A DNA stretch of 37,859 nucleotides, from the NCBI RefSeq assembly GCF_025965215.1, contig NZ_JAOPXI010000058.1:1-37859 (forward strand), in the 5' to 3' direction. Made by a program: the position numbers and the translations under genes. Source of the DNA: Marmoricola sp. (lineage in GTDB: Bacteria; Actinomycetota; Actinomycetes; Propionibacteriales; Nocardioidaceae). Each line of letters begins with the position of its first letter. The stretch's first letter is position 1. Under the pieces are notes generated by a model. It was not told where the DNA came from, did not search any database, and saw only the letters and a program-made list of their open reading frames with translations. This document shows positions 1 through 8,134 of this stretch, piece by piece.

Positions 1-558
1 TGCCTGGTTGACGACCATCGTGGAGATGAAGGAGCGCAACGCCTCACGGGTCGGGTTGGCGCTGAAGTCCATCAGTCGCTGGACGCCCTCGGTCGGGTCG
101 GCGTGGAACAGGTTGAGCGAGAGACCGCCGGGACCCATCAGCACGAGCCGGCCGACCCGGTCGGGGTAGCTCAGCGCGAAGCGGGTCGCCGTACCGCCCC
201 CGAGACTGTTGCCCAGCAGGTGGACGCGCTCGATCTGGAGCTCGTCGAGGAACTTGACCAGGTAGTCGGCCGAGTGCCGGAAGTAGTTCGCCTTCACCTC
301 CGGCTTGTCCGAACCGCCGAAACCGGGCTGGTCGACCAGCAGGGTGCGGAAGCTGGCCGCGAACCGCGGGAGTGCCGACCCGAAGTTGCTCCAGGCCGAG
401 GCGCCCGGGCCGCCGCCGTGCAGCAGGACGAACGGCAGGCCACCACCGACCGGTTCCCCGGTTGTCGAGCTTGTCGAGACCCCGGCCTCGTAGTAGTTCA
501 GGGTGATGTCGCCGGCCTTCGCCGACTTCCGGGTTGCTTCCTTGGAGTAGTCAGGCAT
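1..558 (-). CDS. hsaD: HsaD, 4,9-DSHA meta-cleavage product hydrolase (C-terminus off the window)
   Basis: Alpha/beta-hydrolase that splits the C-C bond of 4,9-DSHA, the ring-A meta-cleavage product, into a 2-hydroxyhexadienoate and DOHNAA. The visible 186 codons start at ATG 558 (MPDYSKEATRK) and run off the left edge, so about the last third of a protein of roughly 290 aa is missing, including the catalytic His. Seen in order: oxyanion-loop motif LLHGGGPGASAW, DQPGFGGSDKPE, then the nucleophile elbow LLGNSLGGGTATRFAL with the catalytic Ser, and LVLMGPGGLS. It lies 4 bp after hsaA in the same direction. Oddity: a 22-bp dispersed repeat (460-481) is translated in frame just after YYEAG and lengthens the loop before the first core strand (VSTSSTTGEPVGGG). 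The family assignment is strong. The reaction is known from the family, not shown here. Confidence 0.93.
   Translation of the reverse strand, partial: MPDYSKEATRKSAKAGDITLNYYEAGVSTSSTTGEPVGGGLPFVLLHGGGPGASAWSNFGSALPRFAASFRTLLVDQPGFGGSDKPEVKANYFRHSADYLVKFLDELQIERVHLLGNSLGGGTATRFALSYPDRVGRLVLMGPGGLSLNLFHADPTEGVQRLMDFSANPTREALRSFISTMVVNQA
460..481 (-). repeat. Dispersed 22-bp repeat inside hsaD (copy 1 of 3)
   Basis: The + strand core GTTGTCGAGCTTGTCGAGAC matches copies at 25336-25357 and 31716-31737, which share GAGCTTGTCGA. This copy sits within the hsaD coding sequence and is read in frame as V-S-T-S-S-T-T. The other two copies are intergenic. Repeats of this kind are common in Propionibacteriales genomes (recollection, not checked). 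Confidence 0.75.
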
Positions 559-562
559 CGAC

Positions 563-1729
563 TCAGTACATCCCGGGATCGACCTTGTGACCGAACTCGT
601 GGGCGCCGTACATCTGCAGAGCGCGCTCGGGGTCGTTGGCAGCGTGCACCCGTCCGGCGTGGGCGTCGCGCCAGGCGCGCTGGAGGTAGGTGCCCTGGGC
701 CAGCGCGCGGCCACCGGAGGCCTCGAACAGCGCATCGATGGCGTCGATCGCCCGCTGGGTGCCGAGGACCTGGTCACGACGGACCTTGAGCCGCAGGCCG
801 AGCGGGATCTCCTCGCCCTTCTCGACCAGCGCCATCTCGTCACGGATGTTGTTCATCGCCAGCGCCCAGGCGGCATCGATGTCGCTGGAGGCACGCGCGA
901 TCCGGACTGCGGCGAACGGGTCCAAGGACGCCTTCTCCCCCAGGTACGCCGCCCGTACCCGCTTCTGCTGCATGTCGACGTGCTCGGCGTACGCGCCATA
1001 GGCCATGCCGATGATCGGGGTGCAGATCGTGGTCGTGAACACCGAGTGGAACGGCAGCTTGTACAGGTTGGAGGTGTTGACCGCCTGGCCCGGACCCTTG
1101 CACTGGCCGGTCTCGCCCATCGAGAGGGTGAACGCCTCGGGGACGAAGACGTCGTCCACGACGATGTCGTTCGAGCCGGTGCCCGAGAGACCGACCATGT
1201 GCCAGACGTCGATGATCTGGTAGTCGCTGCGCGGGATCATGAAGGTGCGGAAGTCGACCACGTTGCCGTCGTCGTTGAACACCAGGCCGCCCACCAGCAC
1301 CCACTGGCAGTGGTCGCAGCCCGAGGAGAAGCTCCACTTGCCCGAGAGCTTGAAGCCACCGTCGGTCAGGGTCGCCTTGCCGGTCGGGGCGTAGGAGGAG
1401 CTCAGCCGGGCGTTCGGGTCGGTGCCCCAGACCGCCTGCTGCGCCTCGTCGGCGAACAGACCGACCTGCCACGGGTGCACGCCGACGACGCTGGAGACCC
1501 AGCCGGTCGACCCGCAGGCCCCCGCGATCTCCTTGATCCCGGTGTAGAAGTCGATCGGGCTGGACTCGAAGCCGCCGTACCGCTTCGGCTGCAACAGCTT
1601 GAAGAAGCCGGTCTCAGCGATCTCCTTGATCGAGGCCTCGGGGATCACCCGCAGGCGCTCGGTCTCGTCCGCACGCTCGCGCAGCGTGGGCAACAGGTCG
1701 CGTACGCCGTCCAGAACTGCCTGGCTCAT
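563..1729 (-). CDS. hsaA: HsaA, 3-HSA 4-monooxygenase oxygenase subunit
   Basis: Flavin-dependent monooxygenase of the acyl-CoA dehydrogenase fold (group D, two-component). Using reduced flavin from HsaB it hydroxylates 3-HSA to the catechol 3,4-DHSA before extradiol cleavage. The 388 aa match the usual length of about 390. Family features seen: the N-terminal helical region with GFFKLLQPKRYGG (about residues 41-53), the middle beta domain with GKWSFSSGCDHCQWV, and the C-terminal ALAQGTYLQRAWRDAHAGRVH, whose His-containing stretch is conserved in this group. ATG 1729 has a good ribosome-binding site (AGGAGA, 6 nt upstream). It is the first gene after the KstR operator at 1771-1784, with hsaD 4 bp downstream. 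hsaB and hsaC are not in the window and probably lie left of it or elsewhere. Confidence 0.95.
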   Translation of the reverse strand: MSQAVLDGVRDLLPTLRERADETERLRVIPEASIKEIAETGFFKLLQPKRYGGFESSPIDFYTGIKEIAGACGSTGWVSSVVGVHPWQVGLFADEAQQAVWGTDPNARLSSSYAPTGKATLTDGGFKLSGKWSFSSGCDHCQWVLVGGLVFNDDGNVVDFRTFMIPRSDYQIIDVWHMVGLSGTGSNDIVVDDVFVPEAFTLSMGETGQCKGPGQAVNTSNLYKLPFHSVFTTTICTPIIGMAYGAYAEHVDMQQKRVRAAYLGEKASLDPFAAVRIARASSDIDAAWALAMNNIRDEMALVEKGEEIPLGLRLKVRRDQVLGTQRAIDAIDALFEASGGRALAQGTYLQRAWRDAHAGRVHAANDPERALQMYGAHEFGHKVDPGMY

Positions 1730-1766
1730 TGACTTCTCCTGCTTCGTCGGGGTGCAACTGAAATCA

Positions 1767-1784
1767 ATACTAGAACACGTTCTA
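1767..1784 (-). promoter_or_regulatory. KstR operator with overlapping -10 box, hsaA promoter
   Basis: Positions 1771-1784 read TAGAACACGTTCTA, a perfect match to the KstR consensus TNNAACNNGTTNNA. On the minus strand the last TA of the operator begins the hexamer TAGTAT (1772 to 1767), a TANNNT-type -10 box. Transcription would start about 7 nt further on, leaving a leader of roughly 30 nt with the AGGAGA site of hsaA. Repressor binding would cover the -10 directly (inference). Confidence 0.85.
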
Positions 1785-1806
1785 CCTGTTCGTCCACGCC
1801 CACCGC

Positions 1807-1860
1807 CGAGTAGTCAGGTGTCGTCCCGCGAGTAGTCAGTTCTCGTGCCCCGAGTAGTCA
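1807..1860. repeat. Left repeat array: CGAGTAGTCA x3, 22-bp period
   Basis: CGAGTAGTCA occurs at 1807-1816, 1829-1838 and 1851-1860, spaced exactly 22 bp, with the bases between only loosely conserved. It is the inverted counterpart of the array at 1937-2014 (TGACTATTCG, also 22-bp period). The two are separated by about 76 bp without recognisable features. Both lie in the hsaF-hsaA gap. Confidence 0.85.
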
Positions 1861-1936
1861 CCAAGCGCGTGCTCAAGCGTCACTTCTGCGAGCCGCATGA
1901 CGCGCGCACGACAACTGCGCACTCAGGACACAACAA

Positions 1937-2014
1937 GTGACTATTCGGGCGGATGCAGGTGACTATTCGGGCGGATGCAGGTGACTATTCGGGCGGGTGC
2001 AGGTGACTATTCGG
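1937..2014. repeat. Right repeat array: 22-bp tandem repeat, about 3.5 copies
   Basis: Three almost identical 22-bp units (1937-1958, 1959-1980, 1981-2002; the third has one A-to-G change) begin GTGACTATTCGGGCGG. They are followed by a 12-bp partial unit at 2003-2014. The partial unit overlaps the 3' end of hsaF: its CTATTC is the Glu codon and TAG stop of hsaF read in reverse. The array may therefore have grown by duplication from the gene end (inference). The unit core is the inverse of the left array at 1807-1860. Confidence 0.9.
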
Positions 2015-3092
2015 CGTCCTGGGCGGCCTTGAGCAGCAACGCGATGTCGATGAGCTGGTCCTCCTGGCCGCCGATCAGCTTGCGCTTGCCGGCCTCGGCG
2101 AGGATCCGTGCCCCGGAGACGCCGTAGCGCTCGGCTGCGTTGCCGGCGTGCTTGAGGAAGGAGCTGTAGACGCCCGCGTAGCCCATCATCATCGTCATCC
2201 GGTCCAGGCGGCACTCCTCCGGCATCGCCGGACGGACCACGTCCTCGGAGGCGTCGATGATCTTGAGGAAGTCCACGCCGGTCTTCCAGCCGAGCTTGTC
2301 GCAGATCCCGACGAAGGCGTCCAGCGGCGTGTTGCCGGCACCAGCACCGAAGCGACGTACCGAGCCATCGATCTGGGTGGCGCCTGCCCGCACCGCCATC
2401 ACGGTGTTGCCCGCACCCAGGTCGAGGTTCTCGTGACCGTGGAACCCGACGGTCGCTTCGTGACCGATCTCGGCGACGACGGCAGCGACCCGGTCCGAGA
2501 CGCCTTCGAGGATCAGGGCACCCGCCGAGTCGACGACGTAGACGCACTGGCAGCCCGAGTCGACCATGATCCGGGCCTGCTTGGCGAGCACCTCGGGCGG
2601 CTGGGTGTGGCTCATCATCAGGAAGCCGACCGTCTCGAGGCCCCGTTCGCGGGCGAGCCGGAAGTGCTGCTCGGCGGTGTCCGCCTCGGTGCAGTGGGTC
2701 GCGATCCGGCAGATCGAGCCGCCGTTGCCCTGAGCAGCCAGGATGTCGTCCTTGACGCCCACGCCCGGCAGCATCAAGAAGGCGATCTTGGCCTGCTTCG
2801 CGGTCTCCGCCGCGATCTTGATGAGCTCCTGCTCCGGAGTCTTCGAGAACCCGTAGTTGAAGCTCGACCCGCCGAGTCCGTCGCCGTGGGTGACTTCGAG
2901 GACCGGGACGCCGGCTTCGTCGAGGGCCGCGATGATCGAGCGCACCTCCTCGCCGGTGAACTGGTGGCGCTTGTGGTGCGAACCGTCGCGCAGGCAGGTG
3001 TCGGTGAGCCGGATGTCGAGGTCGGACGTCGGGTCGGTGTCGCGCCAGGTGCGGGTCAGCACGTTGAGCTCGGGCGCTCCGGAAATGGTCAT
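2007..3092 (-). CDS. hsaF: HsaF, 4-hydroxy-2-oxoacid aldolase (BphI/DmpG type)
   Basis: Class II pyruvate aldolase that cleaves 4-hydroxy-2-oxohexanoate to pyruvate and propionaldehyde and channels the aldehyde to its partner HsaG. The 361 aa contain an N-terminal HMGL-like TIM barrel with [11 protein letters not shown] (residues 31-41; metal-binding Asp and catalytic Arg/His) and the second metal motif [13 protein letters not shown] (from about residue 217). The C-terminal part from about 290 is the DmpG communication domain ([20 protein letters not shown]). ATG 3092 is preceded by GGAGGT located within the end of hsaG, and one base separates the two genes. The stop lies in the last partial unit of the 22-bp repeat array. 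Confidence 0.95.
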   Translation of the reverse strand: MTISGAPELNVLTRTWRDTDPTSDLDIRLTDTCLRDGSHHKRHQFTGEEVRSIIAALDEAGVPVLEVTHGDGLGGSSFNYGFSKTPEQELIKIAAETAKQAKIAFLMLPGVGVKDDILAAQGNGGSICRIATHCTEADTAEQHFRLARERGLETVGFLMMSHTQPPEVLAKQARIMVDSGCQCVYVVDSAGALILEGVSDRVAAVVAEIGHEATVGFHGHENLDLGAGNTVMAVRAGATQIDGSVRRFGAGAGNTPLDAFVGICDKLGWKTGVDFLKIIDASEDVVRPAMPEECRLDRMTMMMGYAGVYSSFLKHAGNAAERYGVSGARILAEAGKRKLIGGQEDQLIDIALLLKAAQDAE

Positions 3093-3093
3093 C

Positions 3094-3996
3094 TCAGTTA
3101 CCTCCGAGGATCGCGCGGGCCATACCTTCGCCGGCGCGGGTCGCGGCGGCGGTCATGATGTCGAGGTTCCCCGAGTACGGCGGCAGGAAGTCGCCGGCGC
3201 CCTCGACCTCGATGAAGACGCTGACCTTGGTCGCGCCGCGGGTCGCGTCGCTGGGGTCGTCGAACTGCGGTTCCTGGAGCAACCGGTAGCCCGGGACGTA
3301 GTCCTGGACGGCCTTCACCATGGCGTGCACCGACGCGGTGATCGCGTCCCGATCGACGTCGGCACCGACGGCGCAGAAGATCGTGTCGCGCATGATCATC
3401 GGCGGCTCGGCAGGGTTCAGGATGATGATCGCCTTGCCCTGCGCGGCGCCGCCGATCGTCTCCACACCGGCTGCTGTCGTCCGGGTGAACTCGTCGATGT
3501 TCTGCCGGGTGCCGGGACCGGCACTCAGCGAAGCCACCGACGCGACGATCTCGGCGTAGGAGACCGGGGTGGCCCGGGAGACCGCCGCGACCATCGGGAT
3601 GGTCGCCTGTCCCCCGCAGGTGATCATGTTGACGTTGCCCGCGCCGGCGTGCTCGTCGCCGTTGACTGCCGGGATGACCGCCGGTCCGACCGCAGCCGGG
3701 GTGAGGTCCACGGCCCGGATGCCGGCTTCGGCGTACCGGGGCGCGTACTCGCGGTGGATGTAGGCACTGGTGGCCTCGAAGATGAGGTCCGGAAGCTCGT
3801 CCTGCTTGAGCAGCCAGTCGACACCTTCGGCGCTGGCCACCAGGCCCTTGTCCCGGGCCCGGGACAAGCCGGGCGAGTCCGGGTCGACGCCGATCATCCA
3901 CCGCGCTTCGATCACGTCCGATCGCAGCAGCTTGTACATCAGGTCGGTGCCGATGTTGCCCGGCCCGACGATGGCCGCTGTGAGTTTCCTGCTCAT
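3094..3996 (-). CDS. hsaG: HsaG, acylating acetaldehyde/propionaldehyde dehydrogenase
   Basis: NAD+- and CoA-dependent acylating aldehyde dehydrogenase (DmpF/BphJ family) that turns the propionaldehyde released by HsaF into propionyl-CoA. The 300 aa are of normal family length. A Rossmann motif [11 protein letters not shown] lies at residues 9-19 and the catalytic Cys127 is in [15 protein letters not shown] 3996 follows a GGGGAG site and comes 5 bp after hsaE. It is translationally adjacent to hsaF, as expected for subunits of one aldolase-dehydrogenase complex. Confidence 0.95.
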   Translation of the reverse strand: MSRKLTAAIVGPGNIGTDLMYKLLRSDVIEARWMIGVDPDSPGLSRARDKGLVASAEGVDWLLKQDELPDLIFEATSAYIHREYAPRYAEAGIRAVDLTPAAVGPAVIPAVNGDEHAGAGNVNMITCGGQATIPMVAAVSRATPVSYAEIVASVASLSAGPGTRQNIDEFTRTTAAGVETIGGAAQGKAIIILNPAEPPMIMRDTIFCAVGADVDRDAITASVHAMVKAVQDYVPGYRLLQEPQFDDPSDATRGATKVSVFIEVEGAGDFLPPYSGNLDIMTAAATRAGEGMARAILGGN

Positions 3997-4001
3997 GTGT
4001 C

Positions 4002-4799
4002 CTACTCCCCGAACTTCACGCTGAGCGGTTCGAATCCGCTGATGGTCGCCACGACATGGTCTCCCGCGGCGAATGGTACGAACGGGCCCAGGGCCCCGGA
4101 CAGGATCAGGTGGCCCGCACGCAGCGGGTCGCCGAAGCGGTGGGCCTGGACCGCGAGCCAGCGCAGAGCCTCGAGCGGGTCGCCCAGGCAGGCGGCGCCA
4201 TTGCCGGAGGATCGCACATCGGCGTTGATGCTCAGCGTCATCTCGACGTCAACCGGTTCGACCTCCGAGAGCGGCTTGGCATCCGTGCCGATCACGAACA
4301 GGCCGCTCGAGGCGTTGTCGGCAACCGTGTCCGTGAACGTGATGTCCCAGTTCCCGATCCTCGAGTCGACGATCTCCAGCGCGGGCAGCGCCACCTCGAC
4401 GGCGTCCCGGACCAGGTCGAGCGTGATCTCGGACTCGGCGGCCGGGTTGATGTCGCGGGCCAGCCGGAACGCCACCTCGGCCTCGACCCGCGGCTGGAGG
4501 AGCGTGCGCATCGAGATCGGGGCGTGCGTGCTGACATCCATGTCGGAGAGCAGGTAGCCGAAATCGGGCTGGTCGACTCCGAGCTGGTTCTGGACCGCCT
4601 CCGAGGTGGCGCCGATCTTGCGCCCGACGACGCTCACCCCACCGGCGACCCTGGCCTGCACCAGCCCCTGCTGGACCGCGTACGCCGCGGGCAGGTCGTC
4701 GGTGCCGATCAGATCCCTCACCGGGGCACACGGGACCCGCGTCCGCAGCGCCTCTGAGAGCCGTTCCACGGCTGCCGCGATGGCATCGGAAGTAGTCAC
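4002..4799 (-). CDS. hsaE: HsaE, 2-hydroxyhexa-2,4-dienoate hydratase
   Basis: Metal-dependent hydratase of the 2-oxopent-4-enoate hydratase/FAH-like family. It hydrates the dienoate released by HsaD to 4-hydroxy-2-oxohexanoate. Seen: [17 protein letters not shown] (about 59-75), and [14 protein letters not shown] (from 104), whose two Glu are metal ligands in this family. I place the start at GTG 4799 ([12 protein letters not shown], 265 aa). The in-frame ATG at 4808 overlaps the -10 hexamer TAGTAT (4812-4807) and would not be transcribed, whereas GTG 4799 sits 7 nt after that box, as in leaderless genes. It is the first gene of hsaE-hsaG-hsaF and is divergent from kstD. Confidence 0.93.
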   Translation of the reverse strand: MTTSDAIAAAVERLSEALRTRVPCAPVRDLIGTDDLPAAYAVQQGLVQARVAGGVSVVGRKIGATSEAVQNQLGVDQPDFGYLLSDMDVSTHAPISMRTLLQPRVEAEVAFRLARDINPAAESEITLDLVRDAVEVALPALEIVDSRIGNWDITFTDTVADNASSGLFVIGTDAKPLSEVEPVDVEMTLSINADVRSSGNGAACLGDPLEALRWLAVQAHRFGDPLRAGHLILSGALGPFVPFAAGDHVVATISGFEPLSVKFGE

Positions 4800-4806
4800 G
4801 TCTCCC

Positions 4807-4826
4807 ATACTAGAACCTGTTACAGT
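4807..4826. promoter_or_regulatory. KstR operator between two divergent leaderless promoters (hsaE / kstD)
   Basis: The operator TAGAACCTGTTACA (4811-4824) is a perfect TNNAACNNGTTNNA match. Minus strand: the last TA of the operator opens the -10 box TAGTAT (4812-4807), 7 nt before GTG of hsaE. Plus strand: TACAGT (4821-4826) is 8 nt before ATG of kstD at 4835. One operator thus overlaps both -10 boxes in a 35-bp gap, so both transcripts should be co-repressed and nearly leaderless (inference). Confidence 0.85.
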
Positions 4827-4834
4827 TTCGTGCC

Positions 4835-6529
4835 ATGAGCGCCCGTGACGAAGTCACTCTGAAAGACACTGTGGACGTGGTCGTCGTCGGTGCCGGTGGC
4901 GCCGGCATGACCGCTGCTCTCGCCGCTGCCCGCAACGGCCTCGACGTCCTCCTCGTCGAGAAGAGCAGCTACTTCGGCGGCTCGACGGCACGTTCCGGAG
5001 GCGGTGTCTGGATCCCTGGCAACTACGCCCTGGTCAAGGCCGGTCAGGTCGACGAGGACGATGCTGCCGCGTCCAGGACCTACCTCGACTCGATCGTGGG
5101 CGACGTCGTACCGAAGCTCCGGCGCGACACCTACCTCGACCGCGGCCCCGAGGTGATGGAGTTCCTCAAGGAGACCACGCCGGTCCGGTTCACCTGGGTC
5201 CCGGAGTACGCCGACTACCTCCCCGAAGCCCCGGGAGGGCGGGCACGCGGGCGGACGGTCGAGGCGATCCCGCTGAACGCGAAGTTCCTCGGCCCCGAGC
5301 TGGACCGGCTGCACCCGCCGTACGGCAAGGCCCCGGCCAACCTGATCATCACCCAGGCCGACTACCGCAAGATCAGCCTCGGCACCCGGACGATCAAGGG
5401 CCCTCTCGTCCTGATCCGCGCCACCCTGATGCGGCTGCTCACCCTGCTGCTCGGCAAGAAGATGTACGCGATGGGAAACGCGATCGCGATCGGCCTGCGC
5501 AAGGGCCTGATCGACGCGGACGTCCCGGTCTCCTACGACACCGAGCTGACCGACCTGGTCATCGAGAACGGCCGGGTCGTGGGGGTCAAGGTGCTCAAGG
5601 ACGGCTCCTCGACCGAGATCCGCGCCACCCGCGGGGTCATCCTCGGCAGCGGCGGTTTCGAGAAGAACCTCGAGATGCGTGAGAAGTTCCAGCCGCAGCC
5701 GACCTCGATCGACTGGACGACCGGCGCCCCCACCAACCAGGGCGGCGGCATCCTCGCCGGCATCGCTGCCGGCGCCCAGATCGACCTGATGGACGACTCC
5801 TGGTGGGGACCGACGATCCCGCTGCCGAACGGTCCGTGGTTCTGCCTTGCCGAGCGCAACCTGCCCGGCTCGATCATCGTCAACGCGGCCGGCAAGCGCT
5901 ACATGAACGAGGCGCTCCCCTACGTCGAGGCCGTGCACGAGATCTACAAGGGCGAGGAGACCGGGATCACCCATGTCCCGTCCTGGATGATCATCGACCA
6001 GCGCTACCGCAACCGGTACCTGTTCGCCGGCCTCGGACCGCGCCAGCCGTTCCCCGGTCGCTGGCTCAAGGAGGGCGTGATCAGGAAGGCGTCCTCGATC
6101 GCGAAGCTCGCCGAGCAGATCGACGTTCCGGTCGACGCACTCACGGCAACCGTGGAGCGGTTCAACGGGTTCGCGGTGACCGGCGTCGACGAGGACTTCG
6201 GTCGAGGCGAGAGCGCCTACGACCAGTACTACTCGGACCCGACCGTCAAGCCGAACCCGTCGCTGCACACGATCGACCAGGGCCCGTTCTACGCCGTCAA
6301 GATCGTGCCCGGCGACCTGGGCACCAAGGGTGGTCTGGTCACCGACGAGCGCGCCCGGGTGCTCCGCGCCGACGGCTCCGTCATCGAAGGCCTGTACGCC
6401 GCCGGCAACTGCTCGTCGGCCGTCATGGGCAACACCTACGCCGGGCCCGGCGCGACGATCGGCCCCGCCATGACCTTCGGCTACCTTGCTGCCCTCGACA
6501 TCGCCCAGACTGCGAAGGACCCCGCCTGA
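4835..6529 (+). CDS. kstD: KstD, 3-ketosteroid delta-1-dehydrogenase
   Basis: FAD-dependent dehydrogenase that introduces the C1-C2 double bond into 3-ketosteroids such as androstenedione. Together with KshAB this triggers ring-B opening. The 564 aa fit the family (about 510-570). Seen: an N-terminal dinucleotide motif VVVVGAGGAGMTAALAAARNG (from residue 15) followed by the acidic VEKS end and GGSTARSGGGVWIP. Near the C-terminus is NTYAGPGATIGPAMTFGY, which carries the Tyr and Gly of the KstD active site, and the FAD-binding end GLYAAGNCSSAVMG lies just before it. The start ATG 4835 is 8 nt after the -10 box and no Shine-Dalgarno is needed. The hydratase gene overlaps its stop by one base (TGATG). 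Confidence 0.95.
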   Translation: MSARDEVTLKDTVDVVVVGAGGAGMTAALAAARNGLDVLLVEKSSYFGGSTARSGGGVWIPGNYALVKAGQVDEDDAAASRTYLDSIVGDVVPKLRRDTYLDRGPEVMEFLKETTPVRFTWVPEYADYLPEAPGGRARGRTVEAIPLNAKFLGPELDRLHPPYGKAPANLIITQADYRKISLGTRTIKGPLVLIRATLMRLLTLLLGKKMYAMGNAIAIGLRKGLIDADVPVSYDTELTDLVIENGRVVGVKVLKDGSSTEIRATRGVILGSGGFEKNLEMREKFQPQPTSIDWTTGAPTNQGGGILAGIAAGAQIDLMDDSWWGPTIPLPNGPWFCLAERNLPGSIIVNAAGKRYMNEALPYVEAVHEIYKGEETGITHVPSWMIIDQRYRNRYLFAGLGPRQPFPGRWLKEGVIRKASSIAKLAEQIDVPVDALTATVERFNGFAVTGVDEDFGRGESAYDQYYSDPTVKPNPSLHTIDQGPFYAVKIVPGDLGTKGGLVTDERARVLRADGSVIEGLYAAGNCSSAVMGNTYAGPGATIGPAMTFGYLAALDIAQTAKDPA

Positions 6530-7413
6530 TGCCGATCGATCCCGACATCGCCATCGGCGCCCGGCTGCCGGACCGGACCTTCAGCTGGACCAGCAGCGAC
6601 GTGCTGCTCTACCACCTGGGTGTCGGGGCAGGATCGCGTCCCGGTGACAATCTCGACCCGAGGGCGCTGCGCTACACACTCGAGGGAGAGGACCTGCAGG
6701 TGCTGCCTTCCTTCGCGCTGGTGGCGCCGTCGTTCCACGAGACGAACCCGCCGTCCCTGGACCTCCCCGGGTGCGACATCAACCTGGCGCAGGTCGTCCA
6801 CGGCGCCCAGTCGATCACGGTGAGCAAGCCCCTGCCGACCTCGGGCACCGCGACGCTGTCCACCCGGATCAGTGACGTCTGGGACAAAGGCAAGGCCGCG
6901 GTCATCTGGCAGGAGGCCGTTGCGGTCAGCGACGGCGGCGAGGAGCTCTGGACCGCGCGTTCCTCGATCTTCGTCAAGGGCGAGGGCGGTTGGGGCGGCA
7001 ACCGCGGCGATGCCAGCGCCGTCGTGATCCCTGAGCGCAAACCCGACGTCGACACGACCTACGACGTCACTCCCGCGCAGGCGATGCTCTACCGGCTCTG
7101 CGGTGACCGGAACCCGCTGCACGCCGATCCCGCCTTCGCCCAGGCCGCCGGCTTCCCGGCGCCGATCCTGCACGGCCTGTGCTCCTACGGCATCGTGCTG
7201 CGGACCGTGACCGACGAACTGCTCGGCGGCGACACCGCGCAGATCGCCTCGTTCGCCGCCCGGTTCGCGGGTGTGGTCTTCCCGGGCGAGACGATCCGGG
7301 TGCAGGCGTGGGACGAGGGTGCCGAGATCGCCGTCGCGGCGACCATCGCCAGCCCCCGCGAGGAACGCAACGGAGCCCCCGTGCTCGCGGACTGCGTGCT
7401 CAGGCGCGCTTGA
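6529..7413 (+). CDS. MaoC-like (R)-enoyl-CoA hydratase next to kstD (Rv3538-like)
   Basis: Double hot-dog enoyl-CoA hydratase of 294 aa, of the peroxisomal MFE-2 hydratase-2 type. The N-terminal pseudo-hot-dog carries DVLLYHLGVGAG. The C-terminal catalytic hot-dog has the hydratase motif YRLCGDRNPLHADPAFAQAAGF with Asp and His, followed by PILHGLCSYG. It probably hydrates a steroid side-chain enoyl-CoA. The location directly after kstD matches the position of Rv3538 in M. tuberculosis (established synteny, from memory), but the exact substrate is not evident. ATG 6529 overlaps the kstD stop (TGATG), indicating coupled translation. The last 14 bp overlap the end of the convergent gatD. Confidence 0.9.
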   Translation: MPIDPDIAIGARLPDRTFSWTSSDVLLYHLGVGAGSRPGDNLDPRALRYTLEGEDLQVLPSFALVAPSFHETNPPSLDLPGCDINLAQVVHGAQSITVSKPLPTSGTATLSTRISDVWDKGKAAVIWQEAVAVSDGGEELWTARSSIFVKGEGGWGGNRGDASAVVIPERKPDVDTTYDVTPAQAMLYRLCGDRNPLHADPAFAQAAGFPAPILHGLCSYGIVLRTVTDELLGGDTAQIASFAARFAGVVFPGETIRVQAWDEGAEIAVAATIASPREERNGAPVLADCVLRRA

Positions 7414-8134
7414 GCAGTCGGGCCCGCAGGCTGACCGCGGCGCTCAACCGCTCCCGCCGAAGCTGCTCGACGCGACTGTCCAGGTACGGCTCGAGCTCGC
7501 GTCCGACGGCTCGGGCCAGCAGCAGATCGGCGAGCGCAGGGTTGCGCACCAGGACCGGGCCGTGCAGGTAGGTGGCGAGCACGCTGCCCTGCTGAGCACC
7601 TTCATGACCCTCGTGCCCGTTGCCGCGCCCGACCTCGACGATGCCGAGCGGCCGAGCGGCCGGACCCAGGACCGCATCACCCTGGTGGTTCTCGAAGCCG
7701 AGCAGATGGGAGCCGTCGATCTCGGAGCGCGTCACGACCTCACCCACTGCCCGGAGCCCGGTCAGTCTGCTGCAGGTCACGTCGAGCAGGCCCAACCCGG
7801 GGCGAGGGCCGTCCACCCCGACGTACTCCCGCGACAGGAGCTGGAATCCGGCGCACACCGCCAAGCAGGGCGCGCCCGCCTCGACTGCCCGGACGAACCC
7901 AGGCTGCCGCTCGAGCAGCTTCGCCGCGGCGGCCATGCTCCCGTCCTCGGCGCCGCCGACCAGGTAGATGTCGGCCTGCTCGGGAATCGGGTCGCCGGGC
8001 GCGACCTCGAGGACCGTGGTCCCGATCCCGCGTGCGGCTGCGCGATGACGCAGCGCCGCAGCGTTGCCGCGATCGCCGTACAGACCGAGGAGCTTCGGGT
8101 AGACGACGACGATGTCCACGGGATCAGGCTGCAC
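7400..8134 (-). CDS. gatD: GatD, glutaminase subunit of lipid II isoglutaminyl synthase
   Basis: Class I glutamine amidotransferase (CobB/CobQ-like). It supplies ammonia to MurT for amidation of the D-Glu of lipid II to D-isoglutamine. The 244-aa product starts at GTG 8134 (VQPDPVDIVVVYP), preceded by GGGAG 7 nt upstream inside murT. The catalytic Cys94 lies in AVCAGFQLLS and the His in ATYLHGP (His190), close to the Cys94/His189 numbering known for Staphylococcus GatD. It overlaps the 3' end of murT by 11 bp and, convergently, the MaoC hydratase gene by 14 bp. A housekeeping cell-wall gene in the midst of steroid genes. Confidence 0.93.
   Translation of the reverse strand: MQPDPVDIVVVYPKLLGLYGDRGNAAALRHRAAARGIGTTVLEVAPGDPIPEQADIYLVGGAEDGSMAAAAKLLERQPGFVRAVEAGAPCLAVCAGFQLLSREYVGVDGPRPGLGLLDVTCSRLTGLRAVGEVVTRSEIDGSHLLGFENHQGDAVLGPAARPLGIVEVGRGNGHEGHEGAQQGSVLATYLHGPVLVRNPALADLLLARAVGRELEPYLDSRVEQLRRERLSAAVSLRARLLKRA

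Noticed and set aside
587-1732. Long open frame on the plus strand opposite hsaA
   Set aside because: The translation is Arg/Val/Asp-rich low-complexity sequence typical of antisense frames in GC-rich DNA, and it matches no family while hsaA is clear.
1937-2014. CRISPR array
   Set aside because: The 22-bp units are directly tandem with no unique spacers and there are no cas genes.
4820-6268. 482-codon open frame opposite kstD
   Set aside because: Shadow of KstD codon bias. It overlaps the operator, and no start context or domain is seen.
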